From Winogradskyella psychrotolerans (lineage in GTDB: Bacteria > Bacteroidota > Bacteroidia > Flavobacteriales > Flavobacteriaceae): 64,000 bases of DNA. Position numbers and translations under genes: made by a program. This document shows positions 18,396 to 26,503 of this stretch, one piece after another; the first letter of the stretch is position 1, and each line of letters begins with the position of its first letter. A model generated the notes under the pieces. It was not told where the DNA came from and searched no databases. It saw nothing but the letters and a program-made list of their open reading frames with translations. The stretch spans positions 1-64,000 of the forward strand of contig NZ_JAHKPS010000013.1 of NCBI RefSeq assembly GCF_018860565.1, written 5' to 3'.

Positions 18396-19526
18396 TTACA
18401 AACGGTTATCCATTTGTTTTACCATTTTATCTTTCCATGTTCTAAAATCTCCTGCAATAATATGTTTTCTGGCTTCTCTCGTTAACCAAAGGTAAAATCC
18501 AAGATTATGAATGGTTGCAATTTGTTTCCCTAATAATTCATTAACAGAAAATAAGTGTCTTAAATACGCTTTACTATACTCTGTATCTACAAATGTAATT
18601 CCCATTTCATCTATTGGCGAAAAATCATCAGCCCATTTTAGATTCTTAATATTAATAGAACCATGAGCCGTAAACAACATGCCATTTCTAGCATTTCGTG
18701 TTGGCATTACACAATCAAACATATCTACACCTAACGCTATATTTTCTAATATATTGATTGGCGTTCCAACTCCCATTAAATAGCGTGGTTTATCTTCAGG
18801 TAAAATACTACATACCACATCTGTCATGGCATACATTTCTTCTGCTGGCTCTCCCACAGAAAGTCCACCAATAGCATTCCCTTCTGCACCAGCATTCGCA
18901 ATATATTCTGCCGATTGTTGTCTTAAATCTTTATAAGTACTTCCCTGAACAATCGGAAAAAATGTTTGTTCATAATCATATTTAAAAGGGGTCTTTTTTA
19001 AATGTGTTAAACAACGCTCTAACCAACGATGCGTCATATGCATAGAACGTTTAGCATAGTTATAATCACATGGATAAGGTGTACACTCATCAAAAGCCAT
19101 AATAATATCGGCTCCAATACTACGCTGTACTTCCATCACATTTTCTGGCGTAAACACATGGTAGCTACCATCAATATGAGATTTAAACTTTACACCTTCT
19201 TCTTTAATCTTTCTATTAGAAGACATGGAATATACTTGGTAACCTCCAGAATCTGTTAAAATATTACGATCCCAATTCATAAATTTATGCAAACCTCCAG
19301 CTTGTTCTAAAATTGGAGTTTGAGGTCTTAAATAAAGGTGATAGGTATTTCCTAGAATAATATCTGGGTTAATATCATTTTTCAATTCTCTTTGATGCAC
19401 TCCCTTAACCGAAGCCACTGTGCCTACGGGCATAAAGATAGGAGTTTCTATAGTACCGTGATCTGTTGTAATAGATCCTGCTCTTGCTTTAGTTTCTTTA
19501 TCGTTTGCTACTCTTGTAAATTTCAT
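18396..19526 (-). CDS. tgt: Queuine tRNA-ribosyltransferase lacking the zinc cysteines
   Basis: Tgt exchanges G34 for preQ1 in tRNAs with GUN anticodons, the key step of queuosine synthesis. The 376-aa product from ATG 19526 has ILGNTYHLYLRP, the catalytic region NILTDSGGYQVYS, GGLSVGEP and CVMPTRNARNG. The CxCxxC zinc motif that normally follows, near residue 305, is absent: the aligned stretch reads IDEMGITFVDTEYSKAYLRHL, with no Cys. The His of the zinc site (ATIHNL) remains. All catalytic motifs are intact, so the enzyme is probably active without structural zinc, likely a lineage trait. A TATATTTG element (19635-19642, minus) could be its promoter. Confidence 0.95.
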   Translation of the reverse strand: MKFTRVANDKETKARAGSITTDHGTIETPIFMPVGTVASVKGVHQRELKNDINPDIILGNTYHLYLRPQTPILEQAGGLHKFMNWDRNILTDSGGYQVYSMSSNRKIKEEGVKFKSHIDGSYHVFTPENVMEVQRSIGADIIMAFDECTPYPCDYNYAKRSMHMTHRWLERCLTHLKKTPFKYDYEQTFFPIVQGSTYKDLRQQSAEYIANAGAEGNAIGGLSVGEPAEEMYAMTDVVCSILPEDKPRYLMGVGTPINILENIALGVDMFDCVMPTRNARNGMLFTAHGSINIKNLKWADDFSPIDEMGITFVDTEYSKAYLRHLFSVNELLGKQIATIHNLGFYLWLTREARKHIIAGDFRTWKDKMVKQMDNRL

Positions 19527-19739
19527 GTGTATGTACTTATTATTTTTCAGTGGACACATGTTGTTTACTATTAATCATTTGTTTAACCAATAATAATTTT
19601 AGCATGCTTGTTTCCCGAATTGTAAGTCAGATGGCAAATATAAATAACTCAAAAACATTACTTCTTAATAAAATCCAAATAATCAATTAAAATTGTTAGC
19701 AAATCATACAATTCGTTAATAAGTGCACCTTTTCAACTT

Positions 19740-19769
19740 TTGAAAACCCTTAGTAAAAAGTTACTTTTG
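19740..19769 (+). promoter_or_regulatory. Promoter of the split transketolase genes
   Basis: TTG (19740-19742), 19 bp, TACTTTTG (19762-19769) match the flavobacterial consensus. Transcription should start near 19776, about 19 nt before the ATG at 19795. Confidence 0.65.
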
Positions 19770-19794
19770 TAGCATAAAACTTAAGCAATATAAC

Positions 19795-20640
19795 ATGCCA
19801 AACATTAAAGAATTAACTGATTTAACTACTCAAGTTCGTAGAGATATTTTACGAATGGTACACAAAGTAAACTCTGGCCATCCAGGAGGATCATTAGGTT
19901 GTGCCGAATTTTTTGTTTCTCTATACCAAGAGCTCATGGAAACTAAAGATGGTTTTAACATGGACGGAATTGGAGAAGATTTATTTTTTCTTTCCAACGG
20001 ACATATTTCACCTGTATACTATAGTGTATTGGCAAGGTCTGGCTATTTTCCTGTTGAAGAATTAAATACGTTTAGACTTATAGATTCGCGTTTACAAGGT
20101 CATCCAACTACACATGAAGGGCTACCAGGCATCAGAATTGCATCTGGTTCTTTAGGACAAGGCATGTCTGTAGCACTTGGTGCAGCACAAGCAAAGAAAC
20201 TGAACAATGATAATCACTTAATATATAGTCTTCATGGTGATGGTGAACTTCAAGAGGGTCAAAACTGGGAAGCCATAATGTATGCTTCGGCTAAAAAAGT
20301 GGATAATCTAATTTCTACAATAGATTTAAACCAACAACAAATTGATGGTTCTACAGATGACGTTTTACCAATGGGCAGTCTAAGGGCTAAATTTGAAGCT
20401 TTTGGTTGGACCGTTTTAGATATTGAAAAAGGTAATGATATTGAAGCTGTTATAAAAGGTATGAAAGAGGCTAAATCCTTAACAGGAAAAGGGAAACCTG
20501 TTTGTGTTTTATTACACACAGTTATGGGTAATGGCGTTGATTTTATGATGCATACACACGCTTGGCATGGTAAAGCACCAAACGATGAGCAACTAGCTAA
20601 TGGCTTAGCTCAAAACCCTGAAACTTTAGGAGATTACTAA
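19795..20640 (+). CDS. Transketolase, N-terminal (TPP-binding) subunit
   Basis: This 281-aa protein corresponds to the first third of a standard transketolase. It contains the thiamine diphosphate motif GDGELQEGQNWEA (about 148-160) with the NxxxxG-type continuation NQQQIDG, and the N-terminal HPGGSLG and GSLGQGMS loops. With the C-terminal subunit encoded next, it moves two-carbon units between sugar phosphates in the pentose phosphate pathway. The two-gene form is common in Bacteroidota and archaea. The partner gene starts 43 bp downstream, and a good promoter lies directly upstream. Confidence 0.95.
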   Translation: MPNIKELTDLTTQVRRDILRMVHKVNSGHPGGSLGCAEFFVSLYQELMETKDGFNMDGIGEDLFFLSNGHISPVYYSVLARSGYFPVEELNTFRLIDSRLQGHPTTHEGLPGIRIASGSLGQGMSVALGAAQAKKLNNDNHLIYSLHGDGELQEGQNWEAIMYASAKKVDNLISTIDLNQQQIDGSTDDVLPMGSLRAKFEAFGWTVLDIEKGNDIEAVIKGMKEAKSLTGKGKPVCVLLHTVMGNGVDFMMHTHAWHGKAPNDEQLANGLAQNPETLGDY

Positions 20641-20683
20641 AAAAAGTCTAATTAAACAGATACCCATTTTTATGGGCATTATT

Positions 20684-21637
20684 ATGAAAACATATACATA
20701 CACAGAAAAAAAAGATACAAGAAGTGGTTTTGGTGCTGGTTTAGCAGAACTTGGAAGAACCAATCCTAATGTTGTAGCACTTTGTGCTGATTTAATTGGA
20801 TCTTTAAAAATGGACGAATTCATTAAAGAAAATCCAGAACGTTTTTTCCAAATTGGAATTGCAGAAGCTAACATGATGGGAATTGCTGCTGGTTTAACCA
20901 TTGGTGGAAAAATCCCTTTTACAGGAACGTTTGCTAATTTCTCTACAGGCCGCGTTTATGATCAAATTCGTCAATCTATTGCTTACTCAGGTAAAAATGT
21001 AAAAATTTGTGCATCGCACGCTGGTTTAACTCTAGGTGAAGATGGAGCGACACATCAAATTTTAGAAGATATTGGATTAATGAAAATGTTACCTGGAATG
21101 GTGGTTATTAATCCATGTGATTACAATCAAACCAAAGCAGCAACTATAGCTATTGCAGACTATGATGGCCCTGTATATTTAAGATTTGGTCGTCCGTCTG
21201 TTCCAATTTTTACTCCTGCAGATCAGAAATTTGAGATTGGTAAAGCTATTAAATTTACTGAAGGTACAGATGTAACTATAGTTGCAACTGGGCATTTGGT
21301 TTGGGAAGCTCTAGAAGCATCAAAAGCATTACATGAAGCTGGTATTTCTGCCGAAGTGATAAACATTCACACAATAAAACCTTTAGATGATAAAGCTATT
21401 TTAGACTCTGTGGCTAAAACAGGTTGTATTGTTACTGCCGAAGAGCACAATTATCTTGGTGGTTTAGGAGAAAGTGTTGCTAGAGTTTTAGCACAACATC
21501 ATCCAACACCTCAAGAATTTGTAGCTACAAACGATACTTTTGGTGAATCGGGTACTCCAGCGCAACTCATGGAAAAATATGGATTGAATAGTGATGCCAT
21601 TCAAAATGCTGTTAAAAAAGTATTGAAAAGAAAATAA
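20684..21637 (+). CDS. Transketolase, C-terminal subunit
   Basis: This 317-aa subunit carries the pyrimidine-binding domain (about 10-175) and the C-terminal transketolase domain (about 190-310). Motifs seen are FFQIGIAEANMMG, with the Glu that activates the thiamine ring, and VTAEEHNYLGGLGE. It pairs with the preceding N-terminal subunit. ATG at 20684 is chosen over the in-frame ATG at 20672 because the family usually begins MKxYTYTEKKDTRSG-like; both remain possible. Confidence 0.95.
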   Translation: MKTYTYTEKKDTRSGFGAGLAELGRTNPNVVALCADLIGSLKMDEFIKENPERFFQIGIAEANMMGIAAGLTIGGKIPFTGTFANFSTGRVYDQIRQSIAYSGKNVKICASHAGLTLGEDGATHQILEDIGLMKMLPGMVVINPCDYNQTKAATIAIADYDGPVYLRFGRPSVPIFTPADQKFEIGKAIKFTEGTDVTIVATGHLVWEALEASKALHEAGISAEVINIHTIKPLDDKAILDSVAKTGCIVTAEEHNYLGGLGESVARVLAQHHPTPQEFVATNDTFGESGTPAQLMEKYGLNSDAIQNAVKKVLKRK

Positions 21638-21692
21638 CTTCATTTTGGCAACGTTTTTGATATTACACATGTTAATCTTAAAAACGAACATT

Positions 21693-22292
21693 ATGAAACA
21701 TTTGAAAAAATCGGTTACCCTAACTGTAATTTTAGCTTTTATTGGATTTAGCATTAATGCACAAAACGAAAGTTTATTTGGTTTTAAAGGAGGTTTAAAT
21801 TACAGTGCTAACGGAGATTATTTTGAATCTATTGGTGATAATGCCAAAAACCCTGATCGCAACGTAGGCTATCATATTGGTGTTTTTGGAAAAATAGGAA
21901 ACAAGCTTTATTTAAGACCTGAGTTGGTTTATACAGCAACAAAAAGTGATTATAATAGCAATGTGTTTTCGGTTAAAAAAATTGATGCTCCGGTATTAGT
22001 TGGTATTAAAGTGCTAGGCCCATTGAGTGTATTTGCAGGACCTTCGTTTCAATACATATTAGACACCGAATTTGAAGGTATTTCTATTGACAACGTTAAT
22101 GATGATTTTTCTGTAGGATTAAATTTTGGAATTGGAGTTAACTTCAATAAAATAGGTATAGATCTTAGATACGAAAGAGGATTTAATACTAACGAAGCAA
22201 CTTTTATAAACAACAATATTGGAGCTGGTGCAGTAAGTAGAATTGATACAAGACCAGATCAATTAATACTAAGTTTATCTATAGGATTATAA
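21693..22292 (+). CDS. Outer-membrane beta-barrel protein (porin family)
   Basis: From ATG 21693 the 199-aa product has a signal peptide (about 1-21, ending INAQ) followed by alternating amphipathic strands with repeated FGFKGGLNYS, FGKIGNKLYLRPELVY and DLRYERGFN segments, and ends in LILSLSIGL. This is the small OmpX-like PorT-family/outer membrane protein beta-barrel type common in Flavobacteriia. The specific role is unknown. An upstream frame from 21645 would precede the signal peptide and is not favoured. It follows the transketolase genes by 55 bp and ends at a bidirectional terminator. Confidence 0.85.
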   Translation: MKHLKKSVTLTVILAFIGFSINAQNESLFGFKGGLNYSANGDYFESIGDNAKNPDRNVGYHIGVFGKIGNKLYLRPELVYTATKSDYNSNVFSVKKIDAPVLVGIKVLGPLSVFAGPSFQYILDTEFEGISIDNVNDDFSVGLNFGIGVNFNKIGIDLRYERGFNTNEATFINNNIGAGAVSRIDTRPDQLILSLSIGL

Positions 22293-22304
22293 ACTTAATG
22301 AAAT

Positions 22305-22339
22305 AAAAAAGCCGCTCAATAAATGAGCGGCTTTTTTTT
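22305..22339. terminator. Bidirectional intrinsic terminator
   Basis: AAAGCCGCTCA (22308-22318) pairs with TGAGCGGCTTT (22324-22334), with A-run before and T-run after. It can serve both the barrel gene (plus) and the convergent FKBP-like gene (minus). Confidence 0.9.
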
Positions 22340-22369
22340 ACTTTTTACTGAACTAAATTTCTTTAAAAA

Positions 22370-23431
22370 TCATTGTTCGTTATAATTAATTTCAATTGTT
22401 GCGTCTAAATAATCTGGAATACCATCATTATTAGAATCTGCAATAGTTACTGTGTTAATTGTAATTACACCATCATTAACAGATCGACTACGTTCAAACT
22501 CATTTGCCGCTAAAACGGGCTCAACTTCTCCCATATTTGTATCTACAGTATATGTTGTTGGAATCAATTCATCTATTGTTAAAACACCATCACCGTCATC
22601 ATTATTATCAATAAAATTAGGAAGCGAGTCTTCGTCCGTATTATCATCATCTACGTCCAAATCTCCATCTAAGTCTTCTATATAAGATGGAATTCCATCA
22701 TTATCATGATCAACAACTTCATATTGAAGTAATTCAAACTTAAAAATAAGATTATCATAAGAAGAACCAGTAGTAATAGCAGAAAAATAAGCTAAACCAG
22801 AAGGTACAAACATTACACCTAATCCAAAATCTGTATAGTTAACAACACCATCTACTACACCATCTACGTAACCTGCTTTAAATGTAGGTAAAACAAGCTG
22901 CCATGCCTTTATAGCTCCAGCAATTGTATAACCATCCGACTGTAAGTTTAAATCTATTGGTGTAGCTGAAGATTCAAAAACCGCTTCCTCTCCTCCTGCT
23001 ACTTCATTTACAGAACTTCCTTCATATCTTACACGCAAAGCATCTGTAAATTTAGGTGTACCACCACTTCCTTGATTTAAACTTAAAACATAATACTTGT
23101 ACTCTGTTTCAAAATAAGTTACTGTACGTGTTTCTACAACATCCATAAGAACGGTTTCGTTGTCTGGATTTACATGATTTCCATTAACATCTAAAGGTAA
23201 TTCCGAAATTATGATGTCCGAATATTTATGATTTGAACCAGTCTCAAAAAAGCTAGAATTGTAATAATGTGTTTCAAGATAATTTACAATGGCAGCATCA
23301 TCTATAACTTGTTGTTCTGTTCTATCTGCAATGACTATAGATGTTCCTGTATCATCATCACTACTACAAGAGATAAAGACTGTTATTAGAGTTAATAAAA
23401 AAAGGGTAATTTTTAAAGTTTTAATTTTCAT
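22370..23431 (-). CDS. Lipoprotein with FKBP-like domain and acidic calcium-type repeats
   Basis: The 353-aa protein has a lipoprotein signal peptide with Cys at about 22, followed by SSDDD, an acidic stretch like the lipoprotein export signal of flavobacteria, suggesting surface exposure. Residues about 110-235 resemble an FKBP-type peptidyl-prolyl isomerase (LRVRYEGS, FESSATPIDLNL, AIKAWQLVLPTFKAG, VPSGLAYFS). The usual YG at the end of the last motif is YF here, so isomerase activity is uncertain. Residues about 240-345 hold Asp-rich DxDxDG repeats of the thrombospondin type 3 kind. Related FKBP lipoproteins assist gliding and T9SS assembly (GldI), but this is not clearly GldI. Confidence 0.8.
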   Translation of the reverse strand: MKIKTLKITLFLLTLITVFISCSSDDDTGTSIVIADRTEQQVIDDAAIVNYLETHYYNSSFFETGSNHKYSDIIISELPLDVNGNHVNPDNETVLMDVVETRTVTYFETEYKYYVLSLNQGSGGTPKFTDALRVRYEGSSVNEVAGGEEAVFESSATPIDLNLQSDGYTIAGAIKAWQLVLPTFKAGYVDGVVDGVVNYTDFGLGVMFVPSGLAYFSAITTGSSYDNLIFKFELLQYEVVDHDNDGIPSYIEDLDGDLDVDDDNTDEDSLPNFIDNNDDGDGVLTIDELIPTTYTVDTNMGEVEPVLAANEFERSRSVNDGVITINTVTIADSNNDGIPDYLDATIEINYNEQ

Positions 23432-23568
23432 AGAAATATATATTGTTCATGTTTAACCATCAGTAAGTTAACACACAAAATTCATTATTGCATATTTTTA
23501 AGGCGCAAGATACAATAATATAATATTTTTGTACTACAACATTAACGTAGTTTTTAGTAAATTAAGAT

Positions 23569-23943
23569 ATGCGAATAGACAAATATTTATGGTGCGTGAG
23601 GTATTACAAAACACGAAGTATTGCGACAAAAGCTTGTAAAAAAGGACAAGTAAAAGTTAATGGCGTAGCAATAAAACCATCTAGAGAAGTTTTTCCAACA
23701 GATAAAATAGAACTTAGAAAGGATCAAATTATATATCAGCTTACCGTTAATGATTTACCTCCCAATCGTGTAGGAGCTAAATTAGTTGACCTATACAGAA
23801 CAGATACAACACCAAAGTCTGCTTTTGAAGCTAAAGAGCTTTTAAAATATAGTAAAGACTACTACAGAAAGAAAGGTGTAGGGCGTCCTACTAAAAAAGA
23901 CAGACGCGATATAGATGATTTTTATAACGATGAGGAAGAATAA
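23569..23943 (+). CDS. S4-domain RNA-binding protein (HslR-like)
   Basis: The 124-aa basic protein opens directly with an S4 domain (MRIDKYLWCVRYYKTRSIATKACKKG, shortened here; about 1-65), the fold that binds structured RNA. The C-terminal half (PPNRVGAKLVDLYRTDT and a Lys/Arg-rich tail) matches the Hsp15/HslR group, which in Escherichia coli rescues 50S subunits carrying nascent chains. The tail ends in an acidic NDEEE. A methyltransferase gene begins 19 bp downstream. Confidence 0.88.
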   Translation: MRIDKYLWCVRYYKTRSIATKACKKGQVKVNGVAIKPSREVFPTDKIELRKDQIIYQLTVNDLPPNRVGAKLVDLYRTDTTPKSAFEAKELLKYSKDYYRKKGVGRPTKKDRRDIDDFYNDEEE

Positions 23944-23962
23944 TAACTTCCTCTTTTTTAAC

Positions 23963-24547
23963 ATGAATAACTTAAACAAAAATTACTGGGAAAATAGATA
24001 TACCAACAACCAAATTGGTTGGAATATTGGCGCCATCTCTACTCCGCTTAAAACTTACATTAATCAATTAAAGGATAAATCATTAAAAATTCTAATTCCT
24101 GGTGCTGGTAATAGTTATGAAGCCGAATATTTATGGAATAAGGGCTTTAAAAATGTTTATGTTTTGGATTTTGCTCAACAGCCTTTAGTTAATTTAAAAA
24201 ATCGCGTTCCTAAATTTCCTCAAGACCAACTTTTAAATGCTGACTTTTTTGCATTAAGTAACAACTTTGATCTTATTATTGAACAAACCTTTTTTTGTGC
24301 ACTAAACCCAATCTTGAGACAACAGTATGTTGAACAGATGCATCACTTATTAAAACCTAAGGGAAAACTTGTTGGCTTATTATTTAATTTTGAATTAACG
24401 GAGGAAGGACCTCCTTTTGGCGGAAATGAAACTGAATATAAATCACTTTTTAAGAATAAGTTTAAAATAAAAATTCTAGAACCATCAATTAATTCTATAA
24501 AAGAAAGACAAGGTAAAGAACTGTTTTTTATCTTTGAAAGCCTTTAA
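23963..24547 (+). CDS. TPMT-like SAM-dependent methyltransferase
   Basis: This 194-aa protein from ATG 23963 resembles the thiopurine S-methyltransferase family: YWENRYTNNQIGWNIG at the start, ILIPGAGNSYEAEYL as the SAM-binding motif I (about 45-60), VYVLDFA as motif II, and IIEQTFFCALNP. Substrates of bacterial members include thiols, halides and metalloids, so the acceptor cannot be named. A longer frame from 23915 overlaps the S4 gene and adds no homologous sequence. Likely cotranscribed with the S4 gene. Confidence 0.85.
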   Translation: MNNLNKNYWENRYTNNQIGWNIGAISTPLKTYINQLKDKSLKILIPGAGNSYEAEYLWNKGFKNVYVLDFAQQPLVNLKNRVPKFPQDQLLNADFFALSNNFDLIIEQTFFCALNPILRQQYVEQMHHLLKPKGKLVGLLFNFELTEEGPPFGGNETEYKSLFKNKFKIKILEPSINSIKERQGKELFFIFESL

Positions 24548-24639
24548 GAGGCATTTGACTTACCTTAATTACAGTCAACTTAAATTGTTAAGCTACAAAT
24601 TGTCGCTTATTGTAAATTTTAATCTTGTAAAGAGCAGCC

Positions 24640-25143
24640 ATGGCACTAACTAAAAACACCATTTTAAGTCATAAAGAAATAGAGCATAAAATAAAACGAA
24701 TTGCTTACCAAATTTATGAAAGTAATGCCAATGAGACAGAACTCATTATTGCAGGTATTGAGAACAATGGTTATCTATTAGCAAAGAAAATAAAATCCAA
24801 TTTAGATAAAATCTCTGATATAGAATCTACCTTATGTAAAGTCACCATAAATAAAGCGGAACCAACAGAACCTATTAAAACATCTATTAGTAAAGAAAGT
24901 TACACCAATAAATCGTTGGTATTAATTGATGATGTATTAAACTCTGGTAGCACTTTAATATATGGCATTAAACACTTTTTAGATGTGCCACTCAAACAGT
25001 TTAAAACTGCTGTTTTGGTTAATCGAAATCATAAAAAATATCCTGTTAAGGCCGACTTTAAAGGTATTTCACTTTCTACATCTTTATTTGAACATGTTCA
25101 TGTAAATTTATCTAAACAACCTTACGAGGCCTATTTAGATTAA
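24640..25143 (+). CDS. PyrR-like phosphoribosyltransferase
   Basis: The 167-aa protein has a type I phosphoribosyltransferase fold with the PRPP-binding motif LVLIDDVLNSGSTL (about 90-103) and the early GIENNGYLLA loop. It is most like PyrR/uracil-type bacterial members in length, but no attenuator or pyr genes are nearby, so the base is unknown. The 3' end overlaps the convergent shikimate kinase gene by 9 bp. Confidence 0.85.
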   Translation: MALTKNTILSHKEIEHKIKRIAYQIYESNANETELIIAGIENNGYLLAKKIKSNLDKISDIESTLCKVTINKAEPTEPIKTSISKESYTNKSLVLIDDVLNSGSTLIYGIKHFLDVPLKQFKTAVLVNRNHKKYPVKADFKGISLSTSLFEHVHVNLSKQPYEAYLD

Positions 25144-25656
25144 GTAAACTAAAAGTTCTTCTAAAACTTCCTGAGGGGTTTTATGGTCTGTATTTAACGT
25201 GTATTGCGCCTGACTGTAATAATGTGAACGCTCAAATAAATGTTTTCCAATAAACTCCATTAAATCATCTTCAGAATTTATTCTACTTATTAAGGGTCTA
25301 TTTTCGCGTTCTAAGAATAATCGGGTTGTTAATAGAGGAATTGAAAGCTTTAAATAAAACGACTTCAAATTAGGGTGCTCTACCATAAGTTTCATGTTTT
25401 CTCCATAACAAGGTGTACCTCCACCTAATCCTAGCACAAGGTTTTTAGAAGAATTTAAAATTTCGGTTAAATATTCCGTTTCCTTTTTTCTAAAATAAAT
25501 CTCTCCCTTTGTTTTAAATATTTCGGAAATAGATTTTTCTTCTTTATCAGAAATGTACGCATCTAAATCTAAAAAACTGTACTTCAAAGCCGTAGCCAAT
25601 TCCTTACCAATAGTTGATTTTCCCGATCCCATATATCCTATTAAAACTATAATCAT
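25135..25656 (-). CDS. aroK: Shikimate kinase
   Basis: This 173-aa cytosolic enzyme phosphorylates shikimate with ATP in aromatic amino acid synthesis. It has the P-loop IGYMGSGKSTIG (about 5-16), the shikimate-binding DLDAYI, the FRKKETE segment with its substrate Arg, LGLGGGTPC, and the lid Arg in RENRPL. ATG at 25656 is chosen because the P-loop normally starts about five residues from the N-terminus; an upstream extension to 25710 has no match to the family. Confidence 0.95.
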   Translation of the reverse strand: MIIVLIGYMGSGKSTIGKELATALKYSFLDLDAYISDKEEKSISEIFKTKGEIYFRKKETEYLTEILNSSKNLVLGLGGGTPCYGENMKLMVEHPNLKSFYLKLSIPLLTTRLFLERENRPLISRINSEDDLMEFIGKHLFERSHYYSQAQYTLNTDHKTPQEVLEELLVYLI

Positions 25657-25729
25657 AACACTTACAAATTGATTATTAAACCCATAGGTTTGTTCACAAC
25701 AAAAAAACAAAAAAAAATTTAAAAAAGTG

Positions 25730-25759
25730 TTGTTAAATTAAAGAAAGCTTATATATTTG
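25730..25759 (+). promoter_or_regulatory. Promoter of first tRNA-Lys
   Basis: TTG (25730-25732), 19 bp, TATATTTG (25752-25759), then GCACCCTCGTTAG. Spacing equals that of the leftward promoter at 99-128. Confidence 0.8.
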
Positions 25760-25784
25760 CACCCTCGTTAGAGAAAAGCATTAT

Positions 25785-25857
25785 GACTAGTTAGCTCAGT
25801 TGGCAGAGCATCTCCCTTTTAAGGAGAGGGTCCTGGGTTCGAGCCCCAGACTGGTCA
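25785..25857 (+). tRNA. tRNA-Lys (anticodon TTT)
   Basis: A 73-nt cloverleaf: acceptor GACTAGT/ACTGGTC with one G-U pair, D-stem GCTC/GAGC, anticodon stem TCTCC/GGAGA with loop CTTTTAA, T-arm CTGGG/CCCAG with TTCGAGC. CCA is not encoded. Identical to the copy at 26136. Confidence 0.98.
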
Positions 25858-25860
25858 CTA

Positions 25861-25895
25861 AAAAAAGGTTAAGCGTAATGCTTAACTTTTTTTTT
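25861..25895 (+). terminator. Terminator of first tRNA-Lys
   Basis: GTTAAGC pairs with GCTTAAC across GTAAT, extended by A-G/T pairing and followed by nine T. Confidence 0.9.
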
Positions 25896-26082
25896 GGTCT
25901 AAACGTAACTCACACTTTAAGATAAGCGATTAATTAAAAAATAAACTAACAAAACAAAAAAAACAGTTAAAACACGTAGTATCAAATCACTACAAAACGA
26001 ATAATTACATATTAAATAAATATTCTAGGACACTTAAAACCGTCATCAAATAAAAAAAAATATTTTTTTTTGATTCTGTTCT

Positions 26083-26110
26083 TTGTATTTATATAAAGGT
26101 TTTATATTTG
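26083..26110 (+). promoter_or_regulatory. Promoter of second tRNA-Lys
   Basis: TTG (26083-26085), 17 bp, TATATTTG (26103-26110), then GCACCCTCGTTAG as in copy 1. Confidence 0.75.
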
Positions 26111-26135
26111 CACCCTCGTTAGAAAAAAACATAAC

Positions 26136-26208
26136 GACTAGTTAGCTCAGTTGGCAGAGCATCTCCCTTTTAAGGAGAGGGTCCTGGGTTCGAGCCCCAG
26201 ACTGGTCA
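26136..26208 (+). tRNA. tRNA-Lys (anticodon TTT), second copy
   Basis: Identical over all 73 nt to the copy at 25785-25857, with its own promoter and terminator. Confidence 0.98.
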
Positions 26209-26210
26209 CT

Positions 26211-26245
26211 AAAAAAAAGGTTAAGCGTAATGCTTAACTTTTTTT
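26211..26245 (+). terminator. Terminator of second tRNA-Lys
   Basis: The same GTTAAGC/GCTTAAC hairpin as copy 1 with seven T after it. tRNA-Leu starts 20 bp further on, so it may depend on read-through or its own weak promoter. Confidence 0.88.
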
Positions 26246-26264
26246 ATATTTACTTCATTATTTT

Positions 26265-26348
26265 GCGCACGTGGCGGAATTGGTAGACGCGCCAGCTTGA
26301 GGGGTTGGTGGACATTAGTCCGTGGAAGTTCGAGTCTTCTCGTGCGCA
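26265..26348 (+). tRNA. tRNA-Leu (anticodon GAG)
   Basis: An 84-nt class II tRNA. Acceptor GCGCACG pairs perfectly with CGTGCGC, anticodon stem CCAGC/GTTGG holds loop TTGAGGG (anticodon GAG), and there is a long variable arm TGGACATTAGTCCG. CCA is not encoded. Confidence 0.96.
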
Positions 26349-26375
26349 CAATTACTTAAAAATCACATTTATATT

Positions 26376-26401
26376 CTTCACTAATAAATAAGCCTTCACT
26401 A
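26376..26401 (+). repeat. Direct repeat CTTCACTA upstream of the MerR-type gene
   Basis: CTTCACTA occurs at 26376-26383 and 26394-26401, 18 bp apart, about 75-100 bp upstream of the likely promoter of the carotenoid operon. It is a possible operator, weakly supported. Confidence 0.3.
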
Positions 26402-26474
26402 GGTTTCATTGCATTTTACAATTCTTTTTTTTCATAATTTTTGTTAATTCTAAACTTCGTATTGGTATAAACCT

Positions 26475-26482
26475 TATTTTTG
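26475..26482 (+). promoter_or_regulatory. Probable -7 element of the carotenoid operon
   Basis: TATTTTTG matches TAnnTTTG and lies 21 bp before the ATG at 26504. No TTG sits at the usual 17-23 bp spacing, so the promoter may be weak or need an activator. Confidence 0.4.
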
Positions 26483-26503
26483 TTTAAACATTTTCAAAAA
26501 AAA

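Larger units (their letters stand above)
25752..25895 (+). repeat. Duplicated tRNA-Lys unit, copy 1
   Basis: The -7 element, a 25-nt leader, the tRNA and the terminator form a unit of about 144 bp repeated at 26103-26245. The tRNA parts are identical and the flanks differ at only a few positions, indicating a recent or gene-converted duplication. Confidence 0.85.
26103..26245 (+). repeat. Duplicated tRNA-Lys unit, copy 2
   Basis: Second copy of the 25752-25895 unit. The -7 element lies exactly 33 nt before the tRNA in both copies. The 207-bp stretch between the two units has no gene. Confidence 0.85.

Noticed and set aside
22452..22685. 77-aa Ser-rich frame on the plus strand
   Set aside because: It is the antisense reading of the Asp-rich repeats of the FKBP-like lipoprotein.
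25785..26348. tRNA cluster as an integration site
   Set aside because: No partial tRNA copy, integrase or change in base composition is found around the three tRNAs.
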